Below the pieces are notes generated by a model, which was not told where the DNA came from, made no database searches, and worked only from the letters and a program-made list of their open reading frames with translations. Shown in pieces: positions 10,441 to 18,472 of a DNA stretch of 59,870 bases. The stretch is from an uncultured Elusimicrobiales bacterium. Its GTDB lineage: Bacteria; Elusimicrobiota; Elusimicrobia; Elusimicrobiales; Elusimicrobiaceae. The stretch is from positions 1 to 59,870 of the forward strand of contig CAJTJT010000008.1 of NCBI GenBank assembly GCA_910576915.1, given 5' to 3'. Both the position numbers and the translations under genes were made by a program. Numbering within the stretch: position 1 is the stretch's first letter; every line of letters begins with the position of its first letter.

Positions 10441-10474
10441 GGGACATATCCCCCCTTACCTCGGAATTATCCCC

Positions 10475-10502
10475 ATGGTATCAAAAAAAAAAAACAAAGC
10501 AA
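10475..10502 (-). promoter_or_regulatory. T12-spacer promoter, copy B (pilin)
   Basis: On the minus strand: TTGCTT, TG, twelve T, GA, TACCAT. The 16-nt spacer is mostly the T tract. The initially transcribed segment GGGGATAATTCC is identical to copy D. The -10 box lies about 35 nt before the pilin ATG. Confidence 0.75.
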
Positions 10503-10530
10503 CCCCAGCGCCCGGGCGCCCCAGTCGCCC

Positions 10531-10575
10531 GTCCGGCAAGGGCCCGCGCTCTTCTGATTAGTTTAAGCTAACAGG
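10531..10575. repeat. Dispersed intergenic repeat, copy R2 (short, decayed)
   Basis: Carries CCGCGCTCTT.TGATTAGTTTAAG as in copy R5, but diverges after the AGC of the core. It lies just upstream of T12 promoter copy B, as R1 and R5 lie upstream of theirs. Confidence 0.5.
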
Positions 10576-10585
10576 GCCCCAACTT

Positions 10586-10620
10586 ATCAAAAAGTAAGCC
10601 CCGAAAATCCCCCGGGGCTT
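10586..10620 (-). terminator. Intrinsic terminator of trpB
   Basis: On the minus strand AAGCCCC and GGGGCTT pair across a GGGGATTTTC-type loop, followed by ACTTTTTG. It stands about 25 nt after the trpB stop. Confidence 0.75.
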
Positions 10621-10645
10621 GCCGTACAAACAAATATCAACGCGC

Positions 10646-11830
10646 TTACCGTACGCCGAATTTGGATACGATAAAATCAATATCCTTATCTCCGCGGCCC
10701 GACAAATTAACCAGCACCGTTTCTTCCGGCGGCAGCTTTTTTGCCAGCTTTACTCCGTACGCCACCGCGTGCGCACTTTCCAGGGCGGGGATAATGCCGT
10801 CCGTCTTGCACAGCGTATAAAAAGCGTCCAGGGCTTCCGCGTCGCCCACCGTGTCATACGTCACCCGGCCGATACTTTTTAGATAAGCGTGCTCCGGCCC
10901 TACACCGGGGTAATCAAGCCCGCTTGCCACCGAATACACGGGCGCCGGGCCGCCGGAAGCGTCCTGTAACAAAATAGATTTAAACCCGTGCAGAATACCC
11001 GGCGTGCCGTACGAAAGCGACGCCGCATGATTCCCCGGTTCTCCGCCCCGGCCCAGCGGTTCCACGCCGTACAATTTAACGGAAGAATCTTCCAAAAAGC
11101 CCGAAAAAATCCCCATCGCATTACTGCCGCCCCCCACACAGGCTACCACATGGTTGGGTAAGGAGCCCGTCATTTCCAGCATTTGCCCGCGCGCTTCCGC
11201 GCCAATCACGCTTTGGAAATCCCGCACCAGGGTGGGGAACGGATGCGGCCCCACCACGGAACCGATGCAATAAAGGGCCGTTTCGTATTCTTTGGAATAC
11301 GTTTCGAACGCGCTGTCCACCGCTTCTTTTAACGACTGCTGGCCAAACGTCACCGGCACGATTTTCGCCCCCAACAGCCGCATACGCGTTACATTGGGTT
11401 TCTCTTTTTCCACGTCCACCGCGCCCATATGGATTTCGCACTCTAAACCAAAGTACGCCGCCGCCGTGGCAAGCGCCACGCCGTGCTGCCCGGCGCCCGT
11501 TTCGGCAAGCAGCTTCTTTTTGCCCATTTTAACGGCTAAGAGTGCCTCTCCGATACAATGGTTAATTTTATGCGCGCCGGTGTGGTTTAAATCTTCGCGT
11601 TTTAAATAAATTTGCGCGCCGCCCGTTTGGGACGTCAGCCCCTTGGCAAACGTAACGGGCGTAGGGCGGCCCTGGTAATGTTTGCGAATGTAGGAAAGTT
11701 CCCGCAAAAACGCCGGGTCCGCTTTCAAACGGCGGTATGCCTCCGCCACGCGGCGCATCTCCGCCGCTAAATTTTCCGGCAAAAAACAGCCGCCGAACGG
11801 GCCAAAATATCCTTCTTGGTTGGTATTCAT
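10646..11830 (-). CDS. trpB: Tryptophan synthase beta chain
   Basis: PLP enzyme that makes L-tryptophan from indole and serine. The 394 residues start with the family's GYFGPFGGCFLPE. The PLP lysine is Lys88 in HTGAHKINHC; ETGAGQHG, the phosphate loop around GGGSNAMG and the C-terminal SGRGDKD are intact. The ATG has AGAGGA upstream. No trpA or other trp gene is adjacent: the gene is flanked by a pilin and, after a leader peptide (11928-11993), by a divergent gene. It is therefore a lone trpB that could use free indole, or trpA may lie elsewhere in the genome. The Trp-rich leader points to control by charged tRNA-Trp. Confidence 0.96.
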   Translation of the reverse strand: MNTNQEGYFGPFGGCFLPENLAAEMRRVAEAYRRLKADPAFLRELSYIRKHYQGRPTPVTFAKGLTSQTGGAQIYLKREDLNHTGAHKINHCIGEALLAVKMGKKKLLAETGAGQHGVALATAAAYFGLECEIHMGAVDVEKEKPNVTRMRLLGAKIVPVTFGQQSLKEAVDSAFETYSKEYETALYCIGSVVGPHPFPTLVRDFQSVIGAEARGQMLEMTGSLPNHVVACVGGGSNAMGIFSGFLEDSSVKLYGVEPLGRGGEPGNHAASLSYGTPGILHGFKSILLQDASGGPAPVYSVASGLDYPGVGPEHAYLKSIGRVTYDTVGDAEALDAFYTLCKTDGIIPALESAHAVAYGVKLAKKLPPEETVLVNLSGRGDKDIDFIVSKFGVR

Positions 11831-11909
11831 ATAAAATCCTCTTTAACTTATATAGTAAATGCGCGGCAGGCGCGCGAAAGAAAAAACGGCAAAACAGCAC
11901 AAGGGGTAT

Positions 11910-11941
11910 AAAAAGAGTATGCGGCGGCTAGCGCCACCACA
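11910..11941 (-). terminator. Candidate trp attenuator hairpin
   Basis: On the minus strand TGTGGTGGC (11941-11933) and GCCGCCGCA (11928-11920) form a 9-bp stem with two G-U pairs and loop GCTA, followed by TACTC and TTTTT. The 5' arm contains both Trp codons of the leader peptide and the loop reaches its stop codon, so translation of the leader must compete with hairpin formation. The T run starts 5 nt after the stem, which weakens it as a terminator. Confidence 0.5.
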
Positions 11942-11993
11942 AGAAGGAGGTGCAAAAGGAAGAAGAAACGATACGGCTAACCTTGCTTTGCAT
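11928..11993 (-). CDS. trpL: trp operon leader peptide (attenuator peptide)
   Basis: A 21-codon reading frame beginning ATG CAA AGC AAG and ending TTC TTG TGG TGG CGC TAG, so the last residues are FLWWR. Two adjacent Trp codons just before the stop, in the leader of trpB, are the classical signature of transcription attenuation by uncharged tRNA-Trp. The promoter box TATAAT (12000-12005) ends 6 nt before the ATG with no Shine-Dalgarno, so the leader is probably translated from a leaderless mRNA. The stop is 98 nt before the trpB ATG, and a hairpin overlaps the Trp codons. The frame is seen directly; its regulatory role is inferred from the Trp codons and position. Confidence 0.78.
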   Translation of the reverse strand: MQSKVSRIVSSSFCTSFLWWR

Positions 11994-12123
11994 ATTTATA
12001 TTATACTATTTTATAAAGCGGGTCCGCTGCCAAAAGGGCCTATTTTTTCCCGGGCCAAAAGACCCAGGTTTTTGCCGGATAAAACCTTATATAATAATAA
12101 AAAGCCCCATTTAGGAGATAAAG

Positions 12124-13716
12124 ATGAAATTTTTATCATTCATTTTCGCCCTTTTATTAAGCGCCGCGCCCGTGTTCGCCCAAATCCGGCCGCACGTAAC
12201 AATTCAGCCGGAATCCATGAAACTTCCGCCGAGCGCCGTAAACCTTCCCGCACTAAAAAAAAGAGTGCAACCTCCCCAAAAAGACACAGCCCGGGAACAA
12301 GCGCTGCAGAAGTTGGCCGAACGCCAGAACCCCAAAAACTGGAAAGAAATTTCCTGGCAGGATTTTTTACAGCAAAACCAACATACCAAAGGAGTGGAAA
12401 CCGTTTCCACCCACCTGGATATCAAATGCACGGAAAATTTCTGCCGGCTGCTCCCGGCTGCCATTCCCATTGACCTGCTGCAACAAACCGGCAACAGCGA
12501 AGTAGATTATAAAAAAATACTGGAGGGACACAAGTTAATCTTTGTGGCGGAAGGGATGAACCATGACACCAAACGCGCACCGCAGGAAATGGCAAAAATT
12601 CTGCGTGCGGTACGGGAAAAAAATCCCAGCGCCAAAATTTTGTTTGCCGCGGAATTTTTGGAGTGGGATAATTACGATAACCTGCCCTTCCTCACACAAG
12701 CACTTGCGCAAATACCGGAAGTGGAAGAACAAATCCAAGACTATCAAACAACATTAGAGGATTGGAACTTTCAATATCAACTTTTGTCCGACGAAGACAA
12801 AACCACATTTAAAAAGCAGTATGACCAACAAAAACAAGAACTTACCGCCGCCCTGCAACAGGCAAAAGAGTGGAAAAGCAAAGTAATCTCCCTCCAAACA
12901 GCAGCCGATTTGAAACGGGAACCGTTACTTAAAAAGGCGGGCGAGAAATCCGAGCTATATTTCCCCGAAGAGTATGCCCCGGCATTCAAAGCCGCAGACG
13001 CATTGGGCATAGACCAACTGGCGCTCGACGATGATATACCCGGCATGATAGAAGATCAAGTCGCCGCGAAAGTAGGAGAATTTGTGGTATGGACAACGCC
13101 GAAAGATAAGGTTCCAACCTGGAGAGACATTACAAAAAGGCGTGTATCCGCAGAGATAAAACGTTTCCATGCTTTACGGCAAGTATTAAGCGTATCCCCC
13201 TGGGGAGTACGGGAACGGAACCGGGAATGGGCACGCCGCATTAAAGCGGTATTGCCTTTGTACGATATTGTCCTCGTATACGCCGGGAGTGGCCATTTAG
13301 ACAAAACCTACCATATGGATTTGCAGCCCATGCTGGAACAGGAAACATTTATGAACATTACGCTCTACCCCATGGAAGAATTGCCGCAAGAGGTGGCGCA
13401 AGCCTACGCCCAACGCCATCACGCCACGGAAAGAAACGGAATTACGCAAGACCAACAATGGTGGGATACAAAGAAAAACGGCTTGAGCAATATCCATGCA
13501 GAAGATCTGATAGATGAAAGTCATTCCACCCAGTCCCAATGGAATGATTCCGCAAAACCCTTTTGGATTTGGATGAACGGCAACGATCAAGAACTGGAAG
13601 CGGGGTGGGACCCCGAAAAGGCAGAACTGTTCGACGCGGAAATGGAACGGCAAATGCAGGAATTTCCATATAAATATGCCGCAAGCACTTTAGAAGTTTA
13701 CCTTCCGGCCGAATAA
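12124..13716 (+). CDS. Secreted ChaN/EreA-like protein of unknown function
   Basis: A 530-residue protein with a Sec signal peptide (about residues 1-19, ending PVFAQ). The body resembles the ChaN/EreA/Tiki-like superfamily: LIFVAEGMNHD near 138-147, AAEFLEWDN near 175, a Gln/Lys/Glu-rich helical insertion at about 200-275, then GVRERNREWARRI near 361 and DIVLVYAGSGHLDK near 381-394. The conserved Glu143, Glu177, Arg and His391 fit the metal or haem site of that fold. This is fold-level recognition by motif order, not a firm hit, and no substrate can be named. SD AGGAG precedes the ATG. The gene is monocistronic, with a shared terminator downstream. Confidence 0.65.
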   Translation: MKFLSFIFALLLSAAPVFAQIRPHVTIQPESMKLPPSAVNLPALKKRVQPPQKDTAREQALQKLAERQNPKNWKEISWQDFLQQNQHTKGVETVSTHLDIKCTENFCRLLPAAIPIDLLQQTGNSEVDYKKILEGHKLIFVAEGMNHDTKRAPQEMAKILRAVREKNPSAKILFAAEFLEWDNYDNLPFLTQALAQIPEVEEQIQDYQTTLEDWNFQYQLLSDEDKTTFKKQYDQQKQELTAALQQAKEWKSKVISLQTAADLKREPLLKKAGEKSELYFPEEYAPAFKAADALGIDQLALDDDIPGMIEDQVAAKVGEFVVWTTPKDKVPTWRDITKRRVSAEIKRFHALRQVLSVSPWGVRERNREWARRIKAVLPLYDIVLVYAGSGHLDKTYHMDLQPMLEQETFMNITLYPMEELPQEVAQAYAQRHHATERNGITQDQQWWDTKKNGLSNIHAEDLIDESHSTQSQWNDSAKPFWIWMNGNDQELEAGWDPEKAELFDAEMERQMQEFPYKYAASTLEVYLPAE

Positions 13717-13725
13717 TTTACACAC

Positions 13726-13758
13726 AAAAAAGCCCTCCCGCAAGGAGGGCTTTTTTTA
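13726..13758. terminator. Bidirectional intrinsic terminator
   Basis: AAAAAAGCCCTCC and GGAGGGCTTTTTTT form a perfect hairpin with loop CGCAA. It serves the convergent ends of the secreted ChaN-like gene and the Nudix gene. Confidence 0.9.
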
Positions 13759-13766
13759 TTCCTTTT

Positions 13767-14306
13767 TTATTTGTTATGCAATTGGTACCACTGGAGCATT
13801 AAAATGGTTTTGGCGTCCGTAATTTCGCCTTTCTCCACCATTTTATAGGCTTTTTCCAGCGGGAATTTTTGCACGTTTAAAAATTCATCCTCGTCCGGGC
13901 AGTCTTTGCCGCGTTTAAGGCCCGTAGCTACGTACAAATGCTGTTCTTCATCCGAAAACGCGTTGCACGGGTGGAAAACAAGCGCTTCTTTAAGCGACCG
14001 GGCCGTCAGCCCCGTTTCCTGCTTGAGTTCCGCGCGCGCGCAGGCCAAAAACGATTGACCTTTCTCGCGCTTGCCGGCCGGGATTTCCCACGTAACCTGG
14101 CGGATGGGATAGCGGTACTGCTGTACCAGGTAGACGTGTCCGTCCTCCACGGGCAAAATGCCGCTGGCGCCGTGGTGTTCAAAATAAATGCGCGTAGACG
14201 TATTTCCGTTGAGTAATTTTACCCCGTCCAGGCGCACGTTCAGCACGCCCTTATAGAGAAGTTTGGAAGAAATTTTTGTTTCTTTTAATTTACTATAATG
14301 TTTCAT
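13767..14306 (-). CDS. Nudix hydrolase, ADP-ribose pyrophosphatase-like
   Basis: A 179-residue protein related to ADP-ribose pyrophosphatase (NudF type), which would split ADP-ribose or another nucleoside diphosphate sugar. The Nudix helix starts at Gly78 but is degenerate. Against G-x5-E-x7-REUxEExGU it has Gln84 for Glu, Ala92 for Arg and Gln96 for one of the three metal-binding Glu; Glu93, Glu97 and Gly99 remain. The segments VQQYRYP and WEIPAGK are typical of the family. The start ATG is 6 nt after a TAAAAT box (14313-14318) with no Shine-Dalgarno, predicting a leaderless mRNA. It is divergent from dnaE. Activity may be altered by the lost Nudix residues. Confidence 0.8.
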   Translation of the reverse strand: MKHYSKLKETKISSKLLYKGVLNVRLDGVKLLNGNTSTRIYFEHHGASGILPVEDGHVYLVQQYRYPIRQVTWEIPAGKREKGQSFLACARAELKQETGLTARSLKEALVFHPCNAFSDEEQHLYVATGLKRGKDCPDEDEFLNVQKFPLEKAYKMVEKGEITDAKTILMLQWYQLHNK

Positions 14307-14385
14307 ATAAACATTTTACACCATTTGGACCGTTCCCCGGCACCTCCGGGCCCGCCCCGACTGATTTTAAACAAGGATTTTAACC

Positions 14386-17300
14386 ATGGCCGAATTTGTA
14401 CAGCTGCACAACCACACCGAATACTCGCTTTTGGACGGCATGCTCCGCGTGTCCGAAAACCACAAGCCTTCCAAATTTTTGCAGGGCTTGGCGGCGCAGG
14501 GCATCCCCGCCATGGCGATTACCGACCACGGCAACATGTACGGCGCGCTGGACTTTTACGAAACGGCCAAAGCGGCGGGCATTAAGCCCATCGTCGGGTG
14601 CGAATTTTACATCACCGAAGGCAAATATACCGAAAAAGACAAATCCCGCACCGGCCACCTAACCCTTCTCGCCCGCAACCATGAAGGCTACCTCAATTTA
14701 ATGAAGTTAAACTCGCTGGCGTGGGTGGACGGATTTTACTATCATCCGCGTATTGATAAAGAAATTTTGGCCAAACACAGCGGCGGGCTGTTGTGCCTTT
14801 CCGGCTGTTTGAAAGGTTTTTTATCCCAATACGTGCGCATGGACGGCGGGTTTGAAAAAGCCTGCGCGCTCGCCAAAGAGTACGAAGACATCTTCGGCAA
14901 GGGCAATTATTATATTGAACTCATGGACCACGGCATCCGCGAGGAAGTGGAATCGCTGCCGCTGTTAAAAGACGTAGCCAAAATGACGGGAATCCCCGTC
15001 GTGGCCACCAACGACTGCCACTACGAGAAAAAAGAAGACTGGGAAGCGCACGATATTCACGTTTGTATCGCCACGGGCAAAACGCTTAACGACCCGCACC
15101 GTATGCAAATGTCGCACGAGCTGTATTTTAAATCGCCCGAAGAAATGTGCGAGCTTTTCTCCCACACGCCCGAAGCGTGCTCCAACACCTTGGCCATTGC
15201 CGAAAAGTGTAATTTGGAATTCCCCAAGCACGGGTTTATTCTGCCTAATTTCGACATTCCCAAAGAATTCCCCAACTCCGCCGAATACTTTAAAGATTTG
15301 TGCCGCAAAGGCCTCACCAAAAAAATGAACGGCAACGTGCCGGACAATTACTGGAAACAGCTGGAATTTGAATTTAACGTCATTATTACGATGGGGTTCG
15401 ACTGCTACTTCCTCATCGTGCAGGACTTTATCAACTGGGCGCGCGCAAACGGAATTCCAATAGGCCCGGGCCGCGGTTCCGGCGCGGGTTCGCTGGTGGC
15501 GTACAGCATGGATATCACGCGCGTGGACCCCATTCAAAACAAGCTGCTGTTTGAACGCTTTTTAAACCCGGACCGCGTCAGCATGCCCGACTTGGATATC
15601 GACATGTCCGACGCCGGGCGCGAACGCGTCATCGACTACGTGCGCGGCAAATACGGGCACGATAAAGTTTCCCAAATCATTACGTTCGGAACGATGAAAG
15701 CCAAACTGGCGCTTAAAGACGTGGCGCGCGCCATGGAAATCCCCGTAGCCGAAGCCAACCGTATCGCCAAAATGATTCCCAACGACCCCAAAATGACGTT
15801 GGAAAAAGCACTGGAAATCAACGAACTGCGCAACGAAGTAACCAACAACGCGCAAAGTAAGCGGCTGTTCGAAATGGCGCGCAAAATCGAAGGCTTAAAA
15901 CGTCACACGGGTATCCACGCCGCCGGCGTACTGATTACAAAAGAAGCCGTGTCCGAATACGTACCGCTGGCCCGCGGCGCGCGTGACGCGATTACCACCC
16001 AGTTCGAAGGGGAACCGTGTTCTAACCTGGGGCTCTTAAAAATGGACTTTTTGGGCCTGCGCACGCTGACGGTTATTGATAACGCCGAAAAAATGATTCG
16101 CGCGCGGCACAACCCCGATTTCGACATCAACAAAATCCCGCTGGACGACAAAAAAACGTACGACATGCTCTCCGCCTGCAAAACGCTGGGTATCTTCCAG
16201 TTAGAAAGCGGCGGCATGCGCGACCTGATTAAAAAATTACAGCCTTCCCAGTTTAGCGACCTGTCCGCCTTGGTGGCGCTCTACCGCCCCGGGCCGATGG
16301 AATCGGGCATGATGGATATGTTCGTACGCCGCAAAAGCGGGCAGGAAAAAATCGAATACGAAACGCCGCTTTTGGAAGAGCCGCTCAAAGATACGTACGG
16401 CTGTATGCTGTACCAGGAACAGATTATGGAAATTTCCAAACGTCTGGGCGGGTTTACCCCCGGCGAGGCAGACACGCTGCGCAAAGCCATGGGTAAAAAG
16501 AAAATCGACGTAATGGAAAAATTCGGTAAAAAATTTATCGAAGGCTGCAAAGAACATAAAATTTCCGAAAAAACGGCCACCCATATTTACGAACAGATGA
16601 AAGCGTTTGCCGGGTACGGTTTTAACAAATCGCACTCGTACGCTTACGCTTTGGTGTCGTACCAAACGGCCTATTTAAAAGCCAATTACCCGATTGAATT
16701 TATGTGCGCCGCGCTGACCAACGAAATCGGCCACAACGCCATCGGCGCGGACGATAAAGAAAACAAAATCGTTACGTACTTGGAAGAAGCCCGCAACATG
16801 GGTTTTGAAATTCTGCCGCCGGATATCAACGCCTCGCAGCCCGAGTTTTCCGTAGACGTAAAAGACGGGAAAGAATGTATCCGCTACGCGCTGGAAGCCA
16901 TTAAAAACGCGGGCGAAGAAGGCTGTATTTCCATCGTAAAAGAGCGCGAAAAAGACGGCCCGTACAAATCGCTCGAAGATTTATGCAGCCGCATTGACCT
17001 CTTTCAGGCCAACAAAAAAACCATCGAAAGTTTGGCCAAGGCCGGCGCCATGGACAGCATCGCCCCGGACCAGGACCCCAAAATCACCCGCGCCAACATT
17101 TTGGCCGGGATTGATAACGCCGTCGACGTGGCGCACATGGTCGCCAAAGAAAAAGAAAAAAATACGGGCAACCTGTTTGGGGATGATTTTTCTTCCGTGT
17201 TAAGCGTTAAACAAACAGCCCCCGTGGAAGCCGCGCCGCTGACGCAAAACGAACTGTTAAGTTTCGAAAAAGAAGTGCTGGGCCTGTATTTCAGCGGACA

Positions 17301-17880
17301 CCCCATGGCCAAATACCAGGGCAATCTGCCGCAGCTGCACTGCACGCCGATTTGCGATATTTTGGAAGGCAAAGCCTCCGGGCGCTTAAACGTGCTGGGC
17401 ATTGTAACGCTTTTCAAAAAACGCCAAAACAAAAAAACGAAAAAAGACTGGGCACAACTGGTGATTGAAGACTGCACGGGTTCGCTGCCCGTCAACGTTT
17501 TCCCGCGCACGTACGAGAACATGGGCGGGAAACTGGCCCCCAACGCCATTTTTAACTTCTTGGGCGATATCCGCGTGGACGAGGACAGCGCGCGCATCGA
17601 GCTCAACCTGCAGGACGTCAGCAACGTAACGGATTTAATCGCCAACATCGCCAAAGAGTTTACCATCCGCCTGCCGGCCGATTACTCCAAACAAAACTTA
17701 CAGAAACTCAAAAGTTATTTGGATATGACGCGCGGCACCACCACGGTATTTTTGGAGGTTCCGTCCAAAGCGGACCCCGAAAAAATACACCGTATCCGTA
17801 CCAGCAAGCGCGTACTGCTGCATAAAGGCCTGCTGGAGTTTATCGAAAATACCATCGGAAACGCGTGGAGCTTTAAGTAA
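14386..17880 (+). CDS. dnaE: DNA polymerase III alpha subunit
   Basis: Replicative polymerase, 1164 residues, normal for DnaE1. The N-terminal PHP domain has the metal ligands in QLHNHTEYS (His8, His10). The palm contains GPGRGSGAGS and the catalytic acidic cluster PDLDID near residue 402. The beta-clamp-binding and helix-hairpin-helix parts follow, and a C-terminal OB-fold runs at about 1000-1060 (GRLNVLGIVTL). AAGGA precedes the ATG. It is divergent from the Nudix gene with 79 nt between the start codons, and a terminator follows the stop directly. Confidence 0.97.
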   Translation: MAEFVQLHNHTEYSLLDGMLRVSENHKPSKFLQGLAAQGIPAMAITDHGNMYGALDFYETAKAAGIKPIVGCEFYITEGKYTEKDKSRTGHLTLLARNHEGYLNLMKLNSLAWVDGFYYHPRIDKEILAKHSGGLLCLSGCLKGFLSQYVRMDGGFEKACALAKEYEDIFGKGNYYIELMDHGIREEVESLPLLKDVAKMTGIPVVATNDCHYEKKEDWEAHDIHVCIATGKTLNDPHRMQMSHELYFKSPEEMCELFSHTPEACSNTLAIAEKCNLEFPKHGFILPNFDIPKEFPNSAEYFKDLCRKGLTKKMNGNVPDNYWKQLEFEFNVIITMGFDCYFLIVQDFINWARANGIPIGPGRGSGAGSLVAYSMDITRVDPIQNKLLFERFLNPDRVSMPDLDIDMSDAGRERVIDYVRGKYGHDKVSQIITFGTMKAKLALKDVARAMEIPVAEANRIAKMIPNDPKMTLEKALEINELRNEVTNNAQSKRLFEMARKIEGLKRHTGIHAAGVLITKEAVSEYVPLARGARDAITTQFEGEPCSNLGLLKMDFLGLRTLTVIDNAEKMIRARHNPDFDINKIPLDDKKTYDMLSACKTLGIFQLESGGMRDLIKKLQPSQFSDLSALVALYRPGPMESGMMDMFVRRKSGQEKIEYETPLLEEPLKDTYGCMLYQEQIMEISKRLGGFTPGEADTLRKAMGKKKIDVMEKFGKKFIEGCKEHKISEKTATHIYEQMKAFAGYGFNKSHSYAYALVSYQTAYLKANYPIEFMCAALTNEIGHNAIGADDKENKIVTYLEEARNMGFEILPPDINASQPEFSVDVKDGKECIRYALEAIKNAGEEGCISIVKEREKDGPYKSLEDLCSRIDLFQANKKTIESLAKAGAMDSIAPDQDPKITRANILAGIDNAVDVAHMVAKEKEKNTGNLFGDDFSSVLSVKQTAPVEAAPLTQNELLSFEKEVLGLYFSGHPMAKYQGNLPQLHCTPICDILEGKASGRLNVLGIVTLFKKRQNKKTKKDWAQLVIEDCTGSLPVNVFPRTYENMGGKLAPNAIFNFLGDIRVDEDSARIELNLQDVSNVTDLIANIAKEFTIRLPADYSKQNLQKLKSYLDMTRGTTTVFLEVPSKADPEKIHRIRTSKRVLLHKGLLEFIENTIGNAWSFK

Positions 17881-17886
17881 TCTGGT

Positions 17887-17910
17887 CCCCGGCCAAGCCG
17901 GGGATTTTTT
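17887..17910 (+). terminator. Intrinsic terminator of dnaE
   Basis: CCCCGGC, loop CAA, GCCGGGG, then ATTTTTT, starting 6 nt after the dnaE stop. Confidence 0.93.
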
Positions 17911-17987
17911 ATGCCCGCCGGATACCTTTCAAAGAGTTATAATATTAGTAAGCGGACCTTTACCGCCCGCCGTTTGGAGGAAAAACC

Positions 17988-18287
17988 GTGAGTATCTTTG
18001 AAGCGTTAATGATGTTGGGCTTCGGCCTTGCCTGGCCGTGCAACATTTATAAATCGGTCAAAACCAAAACCGCCGCCGGAAAAAGTTTTGCGTTTATGAT
18101 TACCATTGAACTGGCGTATTTGTGCGGCGTCATCCACAAAGTGTTTTACAATTTTGACGCGGTGATTTGGCTGTACATCGCCAACTTTGTAATGGTACTT
18201 ATCGACTTAATGCTGATGATCCGTAACCGCAAACTGGACCTGAAACGCGCCGCAAAAACGGCCCAAGCACAGGTGCAGGAAAGCTAA
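17988..18287 (+). CDS. Small PQ-loop (SemiSWEET-like) membrane protein
   Basis: A 99-residue inner-membrane protein with three predicted helices (about 4-20, 35-55 and 62-82) and a basic C-terminal tail. The first helix and following turn, GFGLAWPCNIYKSVKTKT, match the PQ-loop consensus of SemiSWEET and related proteins, with the usual Trp-Pro before the Lys-rich loop. SemiSWEETs are sugar carriers that work as dimers; whether this one carries a sugar is inference. SD GGAGG precedes the ATG. No terminator is seen between this gene and tRNA-Val, so read-through is possible. Confidence 0.7.
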   Translation: MSIFEALMMLGFGLAWPCNIYKSVKTKTAAGKSFAFMITIELAYLCGVIHKVFYNFDAVIWLYIANFVMVLIDLMLMIRNRKLDLKRAAKTAQAQVQES

Positions 18288-18353
18288 ACTTTTCTTTCGC
18301 CGGATTATTTGCTATAATAAATAGGTAGTTTTAAGTTATAATAAACAATTTAA

Positions 18354-18425
18354 GCCCAGTTGGCGCAGCGGTAGCGCGTTCCCTTGACATGGGAAAGGTC
18401 ATAGGTTCAATCCCTATACTGGGCA
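18354..18425 (+). tRNA. tRNA-Val (GAC)
   Basis: A cloverleaf with acceptor GCCCAGT/ACTGGGC and discriminator A. The anticodon arm TTCCC-TTGACAT-GGGAA has anticodon GAC at 18386-18388, and the T-arm contains GTTCAATCC. The CCA end is not encoded. Two TATAAT boxes lie upstream (18313 and 18337). A terminator and an unusual tRNA-derived element follow. Confidence 0.95.
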
Positions 18426-18429
18426 TATT

Positions 18430-18459
18430 TAAAAAACCACCTGAAAAGGTGGTTTTTTT
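18430..18459 (+). terminator. Intrinsic terminator of tRNA-Val
   Basis: AAAAAACCACCT, loop GAAA, AGGTGGTTTTTTT. Confidence 0.9.
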
Positions 18460-18472
18460 AATGTGCCAGTAA

